Shown piece by piece: positions 43,959 to 54,047 of a DNA stretch of 64,000 nucleotides (positions are counted from its first letter, which is position 1; each line of letters opens with the position of its first letter). A program made the position numbers and the translations under genes. This stretch comes from an uncultured Cytophagales bacterium (GTDB lineage Bacteria; Bacteroidota; Bacteroidia; Cytophagales; Thermonemataceae). Under the pieces are notes generated by a model, which worked only from the letters and a program-made list of their open reading frames with translations, did no database searches and was not told the DNA's origin. The stretch spans positions 45,106-109,105 of the forward strand of contig CALEMF010000045.1 of NCBI GenBank assembly GCA_937911505.1, written 5' to 3'.

Positions 43959-44729
43959 TTATTTGGTAGCGATGTAGAAAAGATCAAGACTTTTGGAAGG
44001 TTGATCGCTCAGATAGTAATCTTGGTGGGTAATATCGTTGGCCAAGCTATTTTCTTGGTTCATCAATTTTTTCCGATTCCGTCGGTTAAGGATGTCATAG
44101 GGAATTTGCAAAAGCTTACGTGGTAAATGCTTCTCTAGATTGAAAATATCTAGCTTTTTTAGTTTAGCGACTGCTTTTTTGTTCTCTTCATAGTAAGTTA
44201 TTACTTTCTCATTTCCTGCTACACCATGCATATCTATGGTAGGGAAGTAGTTGTCTAGTAGCTTAAAAAGTGCCTCGGCGGTGTACTCTCTTATGTGCCA
44301 AGGGTTACGTGTGAGAGAAAGGTGAATATTAGGTGTCGTAATGATAGCCTTTCCGCCAGGTTTCAAGACTCGGTGTATTTCCTCTACAAATAGGGCATCA
44401 TTTTGTATGTGTTCTATTACCTGAAAGGAAACAAGAAAGTCGAATGTATTTTCTTGAATGTTTTTGAAGGGTGGAATATTCATAGCGATGAAGGTGTGCG
44501 CACTATGGTGTTGTTGTAATGCTTCAATAAGTTGTTCGTTCTTATCTATAGCCGTGTAGTGCTCACAAGCATTAAGTAACACCGACAAGCCTCTCCCTAC
44601 GCCGCACCCTACTTCTAGTAAGTTCCCTTTGATCATTTTGGCAGCTTCTACATAAGCAAAGAAGAGCCGCTGATGTACTGGGTTGTCAGAGGTGATCTCT
44701 GCGGAGGTAATTTCTGTGGTACTAAACAT
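43959..44729 (-). CDS. Class I SAM-dependent methyltransferase
   Basis: 256 residues. Motif I LLEVGCGVGRGLSVLL is at about 38-53, the acidic AdoMet-ribose residue follows in YTAIDKN, and motif IV/V is FDFLVSFQVIEHI. LKPGGKAIITTPN is the post-II segment. This is the Methyltransf_11 type, acting on an unknown small molecule, lipid or saccharide. It starts 5 bp after the end of the secreted-protein gene on the same strand. Confidence 0.9.
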   Translation of the reverse strand: MFSTTEITSAEITSDNPVHQRLFFAYVEAAKMIKGNLLEVGCGVGRGLSVLLNACEHYTAIDKNEQLIEALQQHHSAHTFIAMNIPPFKNIQENTFDFLVSFQVIEHIQNDALFVEEIHRVLKPGGKAIITTPNIHLSLTRNPWHIREYTAEALFKLLDNYFPTIDMHGVAGNEKVITYYEENKKAVAKLKKLDIFNLEKHLPRKLLQIPYDILNRRNRKKLMNQENSLANDITHQDYYLSDQPSKSLDLFYIATK

Positions 44730-44734
44730 ATGCT

Positions 44735-45340
44735 CTACTCTGCTACCGTTACTTTAGTCAATACTTTTACCTCTTCGAATGCTTTTGCCTTAGGCATCCA
44801 GATACTACGATTTTCCCATAATAGGGTAATATTTTTATTACTCAATTCTTTCGACTTGTACATAACATTCTCATAGCCTTCAAACTCATCTACTACGTAA
44901 AATTTCTCTGTATTCCCTTCAGTAAGTACTTCTATATAAGGATATGCATCCTTAGTCAGTTTTGTAAAGCTTCCTTTCGTTCTATTGGAGTTACGCTCTG
45001 TAGTATAGTCTAGTCCACTTCTACTTTGAACAGCTACTTGCATAAAAGCAGGGCATTCTTGCATGAGTTTCATTCCTAGTTCTAAACCGAGTTTCTGTAC
45101 TTGGTCTTGATCATTTAAAGCATCACCATATTCTTTGGCAAAATCAGCCATGTTTTCCATCACAAACGCTGTCATGCAGTCTTGCATTACATTTTCTGCG
45201 TTTATTTCTTTGGTTGTCTCTACCTTGTTGGTAATACACTCGCAGGTTTCTTTACTCATTCTTTCGGTAAAAGAACTTTCCTGTGCTACTCCTTGGCTTA
45301 TTATACCAAGTAGTCCTCCAATAATTAATAGATATTTCAT
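44735..45340 (-). CDS. Secreted protein of unknown function
   Basis: 201 residues. Signal peptide cut near residue 19 (GVAQ). Four cysteines in the first half (CECITN, QDC, QEC) could pair. The second half is a beta-rich domain ending LWENRSIWMPKAKAFEEVKVLTKVTVAE. No assigned family. Its reading frame ends six bases before the methyltransferase starts, suggesting an operon. Confidence 0.6.
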   Translation of the reverse strand: MKYLLIIGGLLGIISQGVAQESSFTERMSKETCECITNKVETTKEINAENVMQDCMTAFVMENMADFAKEYGDALNDQDQVQKLGLELGMKLMQECPAFMQVAVQSRSGLDYTTERNSNRTKGSFTKLTKDAYPYIEVLTEGNTEKFYVVDEFEGYENVMYKSKELSNKNITLLWENRSIWMPKAKAFEEVKVLTKVTVAE

Positions 45341-45473
45341 TTATTACTCTTTTATGACAAGGTAAATTTAGTGACTATTTGAAGTTGTTGCAAAAATGCC
45401 TTGTAAAAATACCCTATATTTTTAGGGTAAATTTTGTAGTTTTACTATCAACAAACTATATATACCTTCATTT

Positions 45474-46340
45474 ATGCGGTTGTTTGTACATTATCTTTGC
45501 ATCACTTTCCTTTTAGGGCTAATTTGTATTACCACATTGCAAGCACAGCTTGTAGCTGATAGCTGGCGAAATACAGAGATGAATGGGAAAGGTACTGTGA
45601 TCATCACCTACGTTGAGGCTTCAAGTTTCGTTTACAAAAATGAGCAAGAACAACTGGCAGGTATTTGTGTCGATATTCTTAAAGAGTTTATTAAATACGT
45701 ATACCAAACCAAAGCGGTAAAACTAAACATACAAGTAGTAAAGGAGAATGACGATTTTAATAGTTTTTTAACACAGGTAAAATCAGGTAGAGGAGGCGTG
45801 TTGGGATTAGGCCCTATTACTATGACTAATCAGCGAAAAGAAGAGATGTACTTTACCCCTCCTTTTTTAGATAATTTATCGGTGTTGGTTACACATAGTA
45901 GTATGCCTACCCTTAGTAGCCTAAATGACATCTCGGGCATTTTTAAAGGGCTAAAAGCCTACGCACTAAAAAACTCTACCCAAGAAATTGAACTGCTAGA
46001 AATCAAAAAGAAGTACTTTCCAGCTTTAGAAATTGCTTATGTAGATAATGCTGATGAACTTATCAGTAAAGTAGCTGAAGACCCTAATGCATTTACTAAA
46101 ATAGATTATTTGTTTTATATAGCGGCCGTTAAAAACGGACAAACCGTTAAGCGGCATCCTATAGGTGACCTACGTACTAAGCCTTTGGCGTTCATTATGC
46201 CTTATGGCTGCGACTGGATGCCTATTTGGTATGAATTCATGACGGGTTTGGAGGGTTTTAGAAACTCTACTACCTATAAAAAGATTCTAGTAAAACACCT
46301 AGGGCCAGAGGTCACAAGAACCTTATTGAAATTGCGATAA
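45474..46340 (+). CDS. Periplasmic solute-binding protein (family 3-like)
   Basis: 288 residues with a signal peptide (about 1-25). ICVDILKEFIKYVY, then GLGPITMTNQRKEEMYFTPPFLDNLSVLV and the later IDYLFYIAA follow the amino-acid binding fold of bacterial family-3 proteins. There are no transporter genes nearby, so it may be a sensor or enzyme-like derivative rather than a transport component. Confidence 0.75.
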   Translation: MRLFVHYLCITFLLGLICITTLQAQLVADSWRNTEMNGKGTVIITYVEASSFVYKNEQEQLAGICVDILKEFIKYVYQTKAVKLNIQVVKENDDFNSFLTQVKSGRGGVLGLGPITMTNQRKEEMYFTPPFLDNLSVLVTHSSMPTLSSLNDISGIFKGLKAYALKNSTQEIELLEIKKKYFPALEIAYVDNADELISKVAEDPNAFTKIDYLFYIAAVKNGQTVKRHPIGDLRTKPLAFIMPYGCDWMPIWYEFMTGLEGFRNSTTYKKILVKHLGPEVTRTLLKLR

Positions 46341-46344
46341 ACAC

Positions 46345-46376
46345 AAAGCGGAGAAACAAAATGGTTTCTCCGCTTT
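46345..46376. terminator. Bidirectional terminator between solute-binding gene and tsf
   Basis: A perfect 13-bp stem (46345-46357 with 46364-46376, loop AAAATG) lies between two convergent genes, with AAA/TTT flanks that serve both strands. Confidence 0.85.
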
Positions 46377-46403
46377 AATACTTCATACCTGATAAATAAG
46401 CTA

Positions 46404-47234
46404 CTAAGCAATCGCTACTCGCTTAAAGTCAACTACTGTCAGTTCTTTATTGATTTCTTGCAGCATTTTCGCTACAGTTTTAGAACCATCTTTTACAAAA
46501 GCTTGGTTCAGCAAAGTATTATCCTTGTAAAAACGATTGAGTTTACCTAAAGCAATTTTTTCTACGAGGTCTTCTGGTTTCCCTTCGTTACGTGCTTGCT
46601 CTTTACCAATTTCTATTTCTTTTTCTACAAGATCTGTAGGTACGCCTTCCTTATCAACTGCGATAGGATTCATCGCTGCAATCTGCATCGCTACATCTTT
46701 TCCAGCTTCTTCTACCTCAGCGCCATTCACCCCTTTTAGTGCTACCAACACGCCTAGTTTACCATTATTATGTAAGTAAGGAATCACTGCTTCACCCGAT
46801 ACCCGCTCATAGGCAGATACAATAATTTTCTCTCCTACCTTACCCATAAACTGTGTAATGTGCTCTTGGATGGCTTTTCCCTCTACTTCTATGGCCAAAA
46901 GTGCTTCAGTATCAGCAGGTTTTTCTGATACTGCTTTTTCAAGTACTGTGTTGGCTAGCTGATTAAACTCGTCATTTTTCGCTACTGATTCTGTTTCACA
47001 GTTAATGGCTACGATCGTCGACTCGGTGCCATTATCGTTGTTATGTATGAGTACAACGCCCTCTTTTGTCTCATTATCAGCACGTTTTGCAGAAATCTTC
47101 TCTCCTTTTTTACGCAGTATTTCAATAGCCTTATCGAAGTCACCATTTGCTTCGGTAAGTGCTTTTTTACAATCCATCATCCCCATACCCGTCATTTTTC
47201 TGAGCTTATTAACATCTTGTGCAGTAATAGCCAT
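46404..47234 (-). CDS. tsf: Elongation factor Ts
   Basis: 276 residues. The N-terminal UBA-like module (VNKLRKMTGMGMMDCKKALTEANGDFDKAIEILRKKG) is diagnostic. The core exchange domains and C-terminal DGSKTVAKMLQEI are present. It exchanges GDP on EF-Tu. It is downstream of rpsB with a 191-bp spacer that holds a terminator-like hairpin. Confidence 0.97.
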   Translation of the reverse strand: MAITAQDVNKLRKMTGMGMMDCKKALTEANGDFDKAIEILRKKGEKISAKRADNETKEGVVLIHNNDNGTESTIVAINCETESVAKNDEFNQLANTVLEKAVSEKPADTEALLAIEVEGKAIQEHITQFMGKVGEKIIVSAYERVSGEAVIPYLHNNGKLGVLVALKGVNGAEVEEAGKDVAMQIAAMNPIAVDKEGVPTDLVEKEIEIGKEQARNEGKPEDLVEKIALGKLNRFYKDNTLLNQAFVKDGSKTVAKMLQEINKELTVVDFKRVAIA

Positions 47235-47349
47235 GGTTTATGAAATTTTATAAGTTTAACTATTTTATTTTTGAGTACGTGTATGCAATTTGTCTATTTC
47301 TACGCATAGAAATATAAACTTACTATTAAGTTTTAAGCATTTTTATCAT

Positions 47350-47408
47350 AAAAAGAAACATTGAGTTAAACCAAGCAAGTAAATACTTCCTTAGTAACTC
47401 AATGTTTC
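47350..47408 (-). terminator. Hairpin between rpsB and tsf
   Basis: A 14-bp perfect stem (47355-47368 with 47395-47408) encloses a 26-nt loop that can form a 5-bp inner stem. On the minus strand it is followed by CTTTTTATG. It probably reduces transcription into tsf or protects the rpsB mRNA end. Confidence 0.65.
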
Positions 47409-47425
47409 TATTCGAATGAAGTATA

Positions 47426-48193
47426 TTACTCGCTAACGCTTTCTTTTTCGTCCGCTTCGCGTTTCTTGTTTTCCTCTTCTTTTAGTTTTTGCTCTTCTTT
47501 ATCCTGCTTACGTTCCATCAGCGCCTCTTCTATCATCTTACTCACGTATTTTGTAACGATATTTACAGACTTGTAGGCATCATCGTTGGCAGGTATTGGG
47601 AAGTTCACCAAGTTAGGATCGGAGTTGGTATCTACCATTGCAAAAATGGGAATACCTAGTTTAGTAGCTTCTTTTACAGCGATGTGCTCACGCTTAATAT
47701 CTACTATAAACAGCGCAGAAGGCAGACGATTTAAGTCGGCAATACCTCCAAAAACTCTTTCCATCTTTTCTCTTTCTCGCTGAATCATCAAACGCTCTCG
47801 CTTTGCGAAATTCATAAAGCTATCGCTTTTCATAAGCTTGTCTGTAGACGACATCTTTTTGAGTGACTTACGAATGGTTGAAAAGTTGGTGAGCATTCCT
47901 CCTAGCCATCTTTCTGTCACGTAAGGCATTTTCAACCTCTTCGCTTCTTCACTTACAATTTCCTGTGCTTGCTTCTTAGTAGCTACAAACATTACCTTCT
48001 TGCCTGAACGTACAATCTTCTTTAAGGCAGTAGTGGCTTCGTCTAAGCATACAAGTGTCTTATTCAAATCTATAATGTGGATGCCGTTTTTCTCCATAAA
48101 GATGTACGGAGCCATCTGTGGATTCCACTTTCTAGTGAGGTGTCCGAAGTGTACACCTGCGTTTAATAGTTCTTTATATTCTATATTTGCCAT
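47426..48193 (-). CDS. rpsB: 30S ribosomal protein S2
   Basis: 255 residues. LLNAGVHFGHLTRKWNPQMAPYIF is the classical S2 start; VTERWLGGMLTNFSTIRKSL is a signature further in. The C-terminal tail is Glu/Lys-rich, as in this phylum. It is the third gene of rplM-rpsI-rpsB-tsf. Confidence 0.97.
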   Translation of the reverse strand: MANIEYKELLNAGVHFGHLTRKWNPQMAPYIFMEKNGIHIIDLNKTLVCLDEATTALKKIVRSGKKVMFVATKKQAQEIVSEEAKRLKMPYVTERWLGGMLTNFSTIRKSLKKMSSTDKLMKSDSFMNFAKRERLMIQREREKMERVFGGIADLNRLPSALFIVDIKREHIAVKEATKLGIPIFAMVDTNSDPNLVNFPIPANDDAYKSVNIVTKYVSKMIEEALMERKQDKEEQKLKEEENKKREADEKESVSE

Positions 48194-48238
48194 TTGTCGA
48201 ATAAATTTAATTGAGGTAAAATAAGTAAACCTGTAGGC

Positions 48239-48625
48239 TTAACGCTTACTGAATTGGAATTTTCTACGTGCCTTACGACGACCGTACTTCTTACGTTCCA
48301 CCATACGAGGATCACGCGTAAGGTAGCCTTCTTTCTTCAAGGCTGGACGGTACTCTTCACTGACCTCTAGTAGAGCACGTGAGATCGCAAGACGTAACGC
48401 CTCTGCCTGCCCTGCTAATCCACCACCATCTAAGTTTACTTTGATGTCGTAGTTACCTGTTTCTTCCAGTAGTTCAAGCGGTTGGTTAATGATGGTTACG
48501 AGTACATCTGAGTGAAAATAATCTTCTGCATCTCTACCATTTACCACAATTTTTCCCTTGCCGGGTTTCATATATATTCTTGCTACGGCAGTTTTTCTTC
48601 TACCTATTGTGTTAATTACGCTCAT
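48239..48625 (-). CDS. rpsI: 30S ribosomal protein S9
   Basis: 128 residues. INTIGRRKTAVARIYMKPGKGKIVVN at the start and the basic C-terminal GYLTRDPRMVERKKYGRRKARRKFQFSKR identify S9. It lies 10 bp after rplM. Confidence 0.97.
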   Translation of the reverse strand: MSVINTIGRRKTAVARIYMKPGKGKIVVNGRDAEDYFHSDVLVTIINQPLELLEETGNYDIKVNLDGGGLAGQAEALRLAISRALLEVSEEYRPALKKEGYLTRDPRMVERKKYGRRKARRKFQFSKR

Positions 48626-48635
48626 TGCTTTTGTT

Positions 48636-49085
48636 TTAGTACTTTAGTTTAACTTCTGTGGGTTCTTGTGCTGTATGAGGATGCTCTGCTCCTTCATAGC
48701 AATATAGATTATTAAAGAGCTTTCTTCCCAAGCGGTTTTTAGGGAGCATTCCCCTTACCGCATTCTCTACTATGCGTATGGAAGATTTTTCGTAGAGCTC
48801 TTTTGGGGTAGTAAAACGCTGCCCACCAGGGTAACCCGTATGGCGTACGTATACCTTATCAGTCCACTTTTTACCAGTTAAACGAATTTTATCGCAATTA
48901 ATCACAATTACGTTGTCACCACAAGCTACGTGTGGTGTGTAAGAGGGCTTGTGCTTCCCTCTCAAGATGCTTGCTATCTGGCTCGCTAAACGTCCAAGCA
49001 CGGCTGAGCTGGCATCTATTACAACCCATTTTTGATCTGCCGTAGCTTTGTTAACCGAGATAGTCTTATAACTTAAATGATCCAC
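48636..49085 (-). CDS. rplM: 50S ribosomal protein L13
   Basis: 149 residues. KWVVIDASSAVLGRLASQIASILRGKHKPSYTPHVACGDNVIVIN is the L13 signature. It is the first gene of the ribosomal block. An upstream promoter (49150-49181) and a short inverted repeat in its leader (49117-49131) are visible. Confidence 0.97.
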   Translation of the reverse strand: MDHLSYKTISVNKATADQKWVVIDASSAVLGRLASQIASILRGKHKPSYTPHVACGDNVIVINCDKIRLTGKKWTDKVYVRHTGYPGGQRFTTPKELYEKSSIRIVENAVRGMLPKNRLGRKLFNNLYCYEGAEHPHTAQEPTEVKLKY

Positions 49086-49149
49086 TTTCTTATAGTTTAG
49101 TTTTTTTGAATGGAGGTCTATTTCGAATAGATCTCTCAGAAAAAGGACA

Positions 49150-49181
49150 CAAAGATAGCAAGTGTGTATATAAATAGCAAG
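49150..49181 (-). promoter_or_regulatory. Promoter of the rplM-rpsI-rpsB operon
   Basis: On the minus strand CTTG (49178-49181), 20 bases, then TATCTTTG (49150-49157) fit the phylum consensus (3 of 4 and 8 of 8). A 6-bp inverted repeat (TCTATT-TCG-AATAGA, 49117-49131) follows in the leader. Confidence 0.7.
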
Positions 49182-49202
49182 CTTTGAAGAGCTTTTTGAT
49201 TA

Positions 49203-50258
49203 TTAAGGAGTTATAAGTAAACGCTTTATTTTTCCAGAGGGTGTTTCTGGTAGTTTTTCAGCGTAATGGATTTGCTTTGGAACTTTGTATTTAGGTAGTT
49301 GTTGCTTCAATTTTTCTTCTAGAAAGGGAATAGGCGTTTTATGTTCTATCACAAGTACCAGTTTTTGTCCTAGTTGGGTATCAGGTGCGCCTACTGCATA
49401 AAAACGTACTTCTTTTTGAAGGTCTTGTAAGGCTTCTGCTACTACCGCTTCAATTTGTTCTAGTTGTATTTTGATACCACCACTATTGATAATATTATCT
49501 ATCCGTCCTAGAATCTCAAACTGTTGTGCGCTATGTAGCTTTACTAGATCGTTGGTGACAATTGGCTTTTGTAAAGTAGTTGGTGCTTGTATGACCAGAC
49601 AACCTCGTTGGTCTTGGGTGAGGTGTACACCTTGTAATGCTTGAAAGTAAGTTTGTTTTTGCGTACCATTAAGCCTTTTGAGGGCAATATGCGATACAGT
49701 TTCTGTCATTCCATAGGTGTGATAAATAACGGGGCGCAGTTGCGTAATTTGCTGCTGTAGTGGGAAACTGATGGCAGCTCCGCCAACAATGACTGTTTTG
49801 GTTCGATTAAATTGTGCTTTGGTGTGATCTTCTTTTAAGATCGCTTGTAGTTGTAAAGGTACAAGCGCGATGAAATCTACTGGCTGGTTTAGTACTAAAA
49901 AGGGGTTAGCCTGAGGAGGTACTACTGTCATTTCCCAACCCATTTCTAGCCCTCTTACTAACATCATTTTACCACCAATGTAGGCTGTATTGATACATAC
50001 CAAAGCGGTCTTCATTTGGCTTAACGAAAGCGCTTGATCCGTTAGCGTTACACTGGCTAGCATTTGTGTACGCGTCGGCGTAATAGGCTTGGGTACCCCT
50101 GTCGAACCTGAAGTAGTCAATACAAATTTCTCAACACCTTGCAGCCATTTTCTACAGAAGTCGAGCGTCTCTTTTGTGTAGTCTGTAGCTGCTGTGTAAG
50201 CGCCTCGCTCAATCTCCTTAAATGGGTAAGTATGGTTATGAATAGTAATGCTAGCCAT
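49203..50258 (-). CDS. menE: AMP-binding enzyme, o-succinylbenzoate-CoA ligase type
   Basis: 351 residues, the compact size seen in Bacteroidota MenE. TTSGSTGVPKP is the adenylate-forming P-loop, YGMTETVSHIA the second core motif, and SGGIKIQLEQIE with LPETPSGKIKR the C-terminal lid lysine region. It should activate o-succinylbenzoate with ATP and CoA in menaquinone synthesis. No other men genes are in the window, so the substrate rests on family similarity. Confidence 0.8.
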   Translation of the reverse strand: MASITIHNHTYPFKEIERGAYTAATDYTKETLDFCRKWLQGVEKFVLTTSGSTGVPKPITPTRTQMLASVTLTDQALSLSQMKTALVCINTAYIGGKMMLVRGLEMGWEMTVVPPQANPFLVLNQPVDFIALVPLQLQAILKEDHTKAQFNRTKTVIVGGAAISFPLQQQITQLRPVIYHTYGMTETVSHIALKRLNGTQKQTYFQALQGVHLTQDQRGCLVIQAPTTLQKPIVTNDLVKLHSAQQFEILGRIDNIINSGGIKIQLEQIEAVVAEALQDLQKEVRFYAVGAPDTQLGQKLVLVIEHKTPIPFLEEKLKQQLPKYKVPKQIHYAEKLPETPSGKIKRLLITP

Positions 50259-50314
50259 GTAGGAAAAACTACTTTTAGGTAAAAGTAGTTTTAGCTTTCT
50301 TAAACGTTACTTTT

Positions 50315-50542
50315 TTAGTTGGGAGAAGAAACCGTGTAGATCGCGAAGCGTTTTGCATCAAAAAGCTCATTCTCTGCTGTAGGTACTTCTAGTAATTTAT
50401 ATCCTAATAGATTATCTGATACGGCCAATACTTCTGTAACTGTGTAAAGTTGTGTTTCACTTACTTTAAAATCATCTAAGTTAGTTGTGTTGTGCATACG
50501 TACAGTAAAGGGTACTTGGGGGACTTGGATACGAGTTTGCAT
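50315..50542 (-). CDS. Small hypothetical protein
   Basis: 75 residues, soluble, beta-rich, without signal peptide. The start MQTRIQVPQVPFTVRMHN and end KRFAIYTVSSPN have no recognised family. It may belong with the menE gene downstream on the same strand (56 bp). Confidence 0.5.
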   Translation of the reverse strand: MQTRIQVPQVPFTVRMHNTTNLDDFKVSETQLYTVTEVLAVSDNLLGYKLLEVPTAENELFDAKRFAIYTVSSPN

Positions 50543-50898
50543 AGTTTTAAATATTTTAAGGTTTAATCTGTGTAAAACAGGGTTAGTTATATCATTGCAT
50601 TAGCCAAATATTCAAAAAGTAAACCACAAAATTAAATGATAGGTGTTTCATAATTGGGCTGATCTGTAATATTTTCTGCTACAATTGGACGTTTTCAGGT
50701 ATAATTCCAAGGTCTATACCACACTATACACCATATTTTATCAACTAAAGGGCTTCGTAGCGCAAGCAGCCTACTTATTTGAGTATATTTTACTTTTCTA
50801 CCAGAAAACTTACTTCCCAATACTATTTTACTTTTTCAGGACAGGTCGATTTGAAAGTTATGCTCTTGATACACTTCTCGACATAACCCTTATTGAGC
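50543..50898. other. Gene-poor region between the hypothetical gene and hemL
   Basis: About 356 bases without a supported gene. A 90-codon plus-strand frame (TTG at 50685 to 50957) overlaps the end of hemL and has a low-complexity aromatic sequence, so I do not call it. No terminator, RNA or repeat stands out. Confidence 0.5.
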
Positions 50899-52206
50899 TT
50901 ATACCTCTTGTACTTCTTGGGCTATTTGTTGGAGGGCAAATCTATTGGCTTCTATAATTTGCTCAATATTCTCTTCAGAAAGTGCCACGGAGAGAAAAAG
51001 GCTCTCAAACTGAGAGGGTGCTAAATAGACACCTTTTTGTAGCATTGCCTGAAAGTATTTGCCAAACAATTGTGTATTAGAAGTCTTAGCAGTATCGAAA
51101 TCTACTACTTTTTCTTCTGTAAAAAATAGGCTATACATAGAGCCAATTTGGTTGATAGTATAGTTGAGCGATAACTCTTTTAAAATCTTTTGGATACCCT
51201 CGGTAACTTTCTCAGTAATCTTTGTTAGTTGTATGTAAATATCAGGCTGTTCATTGAGGATTGTAAGCATAGCATAGCCGGCTGCCATAGCAATGGGATT
51301 ACCAGAGAGCGTTCCTGCTTGGTACACCTTTCCTACAGGTGACACGCAATCCATAATTTCTTTTTTACCTCCATATGCTCCCACAGGGAGGCCGCCGCCT
51401 ATTATTTTACCAAGTGTTGTAAGGTCAGGGGTAATACCGAGTAGCTCTTGTGCCCCTCCCTTTGCTAATCGAAAACCTGTCATCACCTCATCAAAAATTA
51501 ACACAATACCTTCCTGATCACATAGGGTGCGTAGTCCTTCTAAGAAATCCGCAGAAGGGGTAACACAGCCCATATTACCAGCTACGGGCTCGATGATGAT
51601 GCAAGCAATTTGCGAAGGATTGGCTTCTACTAGCGCTTTTACTGCAGCTAGGTCATTATAGGGTGCTGTAAGAGTATCTTGTGCTACGCCTTTGGTAACC
51701 CCTGCACTATCAGGCGTTCCCATCGTGAGTGCTCCACTACCCGCTGCTATCAAAAAGGCATCTCCATGGCCATGGTAGCAACCTTGGAACTTAATCATTT
51801 TGCTTCTTCCTGTAAAGCCTCTGGCAACTCTAATAGCTGCCATAGTAGCTTCTGTTCCTGAGTTTACCATGCGTATTCGCTCTACAGAAGGTACCATCGC
51901 CACAATCAATTCTGCCATTTCTACTTCTCGCTTGGTAGGCGCACCATAGGAGAAGGAATTGGGGATAGCCGCCGCTATGGCCGCTTCTATAGCGGGATGG
52001 GCATGACCCAAAATCATAGGCCCCCAAGAGTTAATCAATTCTATGTATTGGTTGTCATCTTCATCGTATATGTAGGCACCTTTCGCTTTTTTAATAAATA
52101 GCGGATTCCCTCCAACAGCCTTGAAAGCACGTACGGGAGAATTTACGCCACCAGGTATGTATTTTTGTGCTTCCGCAAATAATTCTTTACTTTTTTGTGT
52201 GTTCAT
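50899..52206 (-). CDS. hemL: Glutamate-1-semialdehyde 2,1-aminomutase
   Basis: 435 residues. [21 protein letters not shown] is the family start, [20 protein letters not shown] the substrate and PLP area, and [20 protein letters not shown] carries the Schiff-base lysine. It turns glutamate-1-semialdehyde into 5-aminolevulinate (C5 pathway). It is 12 bp downstream of the TPR/solute-binding protein gene. Confidence 0.96.
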   Translation of the reverse strand: MNTQKSKELFAEAQKYIPGGVNSPVRAFKAVGGNPLFIKKAKGAYIYDEDDNQYIELINSWGPMILGHAHPAIEAAIAAAIPNSFSYGAPTKREVEMAELIVAMVPSVERIRMVNSGTEATMAAIRVARGFTGRSKMIKFQGCYHGHGDAFLIAAGSGALTMGTPDSAGVTKGVAQDTLTAPYNDLAAVKALVEANPSQIACIIIEPVAGNMGCVTPSADFLEGLRTLCDQEGIVLIFDEVMTGFRLAKGGAQELLGITPDLTTLGKIIGGGLPVGAYGGKKEIMDCVSPVGKVYQAGTLSGNPIAMAAGYAMLTILNEQPDIYIQLTKITEKVTEGIQKILKELSLNYTINQIGSMYSLFFTEEKVVDFDTAKTSNTQLFGKYFQAMLQKGVYLAPSQFESLFLSVALSEENIEQIIEANRFALQQIAQEVQEV

Positions 52207-52218
52207 ATAGGTAATTAT

Positions 52219-53919
52219 TTAAGGTAGTGGGTTTACCAACATGAGTCTTTCTTCCTCATACTTTAGGATAGGTACGTATTGGTTATCTCTCTTTTTCTCA
52301 TCAAAAGAGAAGCCTCGCTTTGTGTCTTGAAATAGTTTATGGTCTTTCATTTTTACAAGAAAGTCATCTGGATGCTCGTACAGTACTCTTACAAAAGACT
52401 GCATCACGTCATATCCTTTAAAAGCGTAAATCGAAGGTTGAGCCAGGTTGTTCAGTTTCTTTCTTTTAAGTGCTTGCCGGTTGTAGGCTCTCTTAAAGTC
52501 ATAGCTATTGTTCTGCCCCTTGATATATTCTGGAGCGATGAAATGGACTTCGTGAGAAGAGAGCTTTTCTTTAGAAATGGACTGAAAACTTTTCCAAGCT
52601 ATATCAGCAAGTATGGGCTTATCAATATTATGGGCAGTCATTTGATCAATCACCTCTCTTGCTACTACTTGGCTTGGGCTAGCTACCATTACATAATCTA
52701 TTGCTGTATTGGCGGCCAGTATTTCTTCTATTTGATTGAGCTTACTGGTAGTAATCTGTTGTATAGCTACTATCTCAACACCCTGCTTTTTGGCTTCTTC
52801 CTGATGCGCTTTTGCTAGTTTTATATCATCAGGTAAGTCGCTATGAAAGATAATTGCTTTCTGAGCAGCCCATTGCTTTTTAGCAAAGTGCGCCGTTTGC
52901 TTACCTTGTGTTTGTAGGGTAGGGGTTAGTAGAAAAGCTTGTTGATGGTTTTGATACTCCTCATTATTAAGGACAGGATTGATCACATAAGTATCTTGCT
53001 CCTTGGCTACTTTTAGCATTACTTCATATTCTTCTTCGAAAATGGGTCCTACAAAAAGATCAATATTATCAAACTCTCCTTCCTTTGCCATAAACTTAAG
53101 GGTATCTGGATTGTCTTTAATATCATAAGCGACCAACTTTACTTTTACACCCGTCGTATCTAAATCTCTTTTTGCTACACGCATGGCTTGGTACATTTCC
53201 ACAGACATCTGTGTAAGTGGTGGTTTATTTTGCGCGCGCACTTTACTTAAATTAAAAGGTAATATAACGCCTACAAAGATGGTATCTCTCTCTGGTAGTG
53301 CCGCTATTTTTACACGTGTCCGTGTGGGTGTTTGTAGTTTGTATATCCTTGCTAGCGCTTCACCGAATCTTACATCTTCTATGGTTACACTCTCGGCGGC
53401 TATTTTATCTACTAGCAATTGTGCGATGAATTCATCTTTTGGATAGACAGATTGCAAATTTTTGAGCGCACTAATACTTCTTTTGTTCAAGTAATAGCCC
53501 TTCATTTGGTCGGCGGCGGCTTGTACAGAAGTCTGTCTTATCTTTGATGTATAGGAGAGTGCTATGTTGTCTTCTTTTCGTTCAAAGGCGATATTGGCTA
53601 AAAGGTAAAGCGCTTCATCACCATTCTCCCACTTGGGAAATTTTCCAAAAAGAGCTAGAAGCGTTTTTTCAGCACCATCATATTTTTCAAGGTTAAAATC
53701 GGCTAATGCGTGGAAGTAAAACGCGTAGGGGCGCCACGTATTATTCTTGTGAGGTGCCATCAGCGACTGAAAAGTAGTTTTTGCCGCATTGTATTCTTCT
53801 TTTAGAAGTAATTGCTTCCCACTTTCATACTTTTCCAGAAAAGTCTTTTTAGCTTGGGCTGTTACTTGTAGACTATTGATTAACAGTACAAAGCATACCC
53901 ACCAACACTTGTAATTCAT
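52219..53919 (-). CDS. TPR plus periplasmic-binding domain protein
   Basis: 566 residues with a signal peptide (about 1-21). The first ~190 residues are TPR-like (YESGKQLLLKEEYNAAKTTF..., YDGAEKTLLALFGKFPKWENGDEALYLLANIAFE). The rest is a type I periplasmic-binding fold (VGVILPFN..., AYDIKDNPDTLKFMAKEGEFDNIDLFVGPIFEEEYEVML...). This combination resembles LpoA-like or leucine/amino-acid receptor proteins of Bacteroidota. Role unknown. Confidence 0.75.
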   Translation of the reverse strand: MNYKCWWVCFVLLINSLQVTAQAKKTFLEKYESGKQLLLKEEYNAAKTTFQSLMAPHKNNTWRPYAFYFHALADFNLEKYDGAEKTLLALFGKFPKWENGDEALYLLANIAFERKEDNIALSYTSKIRQTSVQAAADQMKGYYLNKRSISALKNLQSVYPKDEFIAQLLVDKIAAESVTIEDVRFGEALARIYKLQTPTRTRVKIAALPERDTIFVGVILPFNLSKVRAQNKPPLTQMSVEMYQAMRVAKRDLDTTGVKVKLVAYDIKDNPDTLKFMAKEGEFDNIDLFVGPIFEEEYEVMLKVAKEQDTYVINPVLNNEEYQNHQQAFLLTPTLQTQGKQTAHFAKKQWAAQKAIIFHSDLPDDIKLAKAHQEEAKKQGVEIVAIQQITTSKLNQIEEILAANTAIDYVMVASPSQVVAREVIDQMTAHNIDKPILADIAWKSFQSISKEKLSSHEVHFIAPEYIKGQNNSYDFKRAYNRQALKRKKLNNLAQPSIYAFKGYDVMQSFVRVLYEHPDDFLVKMKDHKLFQDTKRGFSFDEKKRDNQYVPILKYEEERLMLVNPLP

Positions 53920-54047
53920 TGTTGAAATTTTTATTTTGAGTAAATCAAAAATAAGACAATTCTTATTAAATAGTAGTATGAGTATTGTATAAAATTCTTT
54001 TTGATAACTTTACAGTCTTTACTCATCCTTACGATAAAGTATCTTTT

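Noticed and set aside
50685..50957. 90-codon plus-strand frame with aromatic-rich sequence
   Set aside because: TTG start, overlaps the end of hemL in antisense, and no recognisable domain; composition fits chance.
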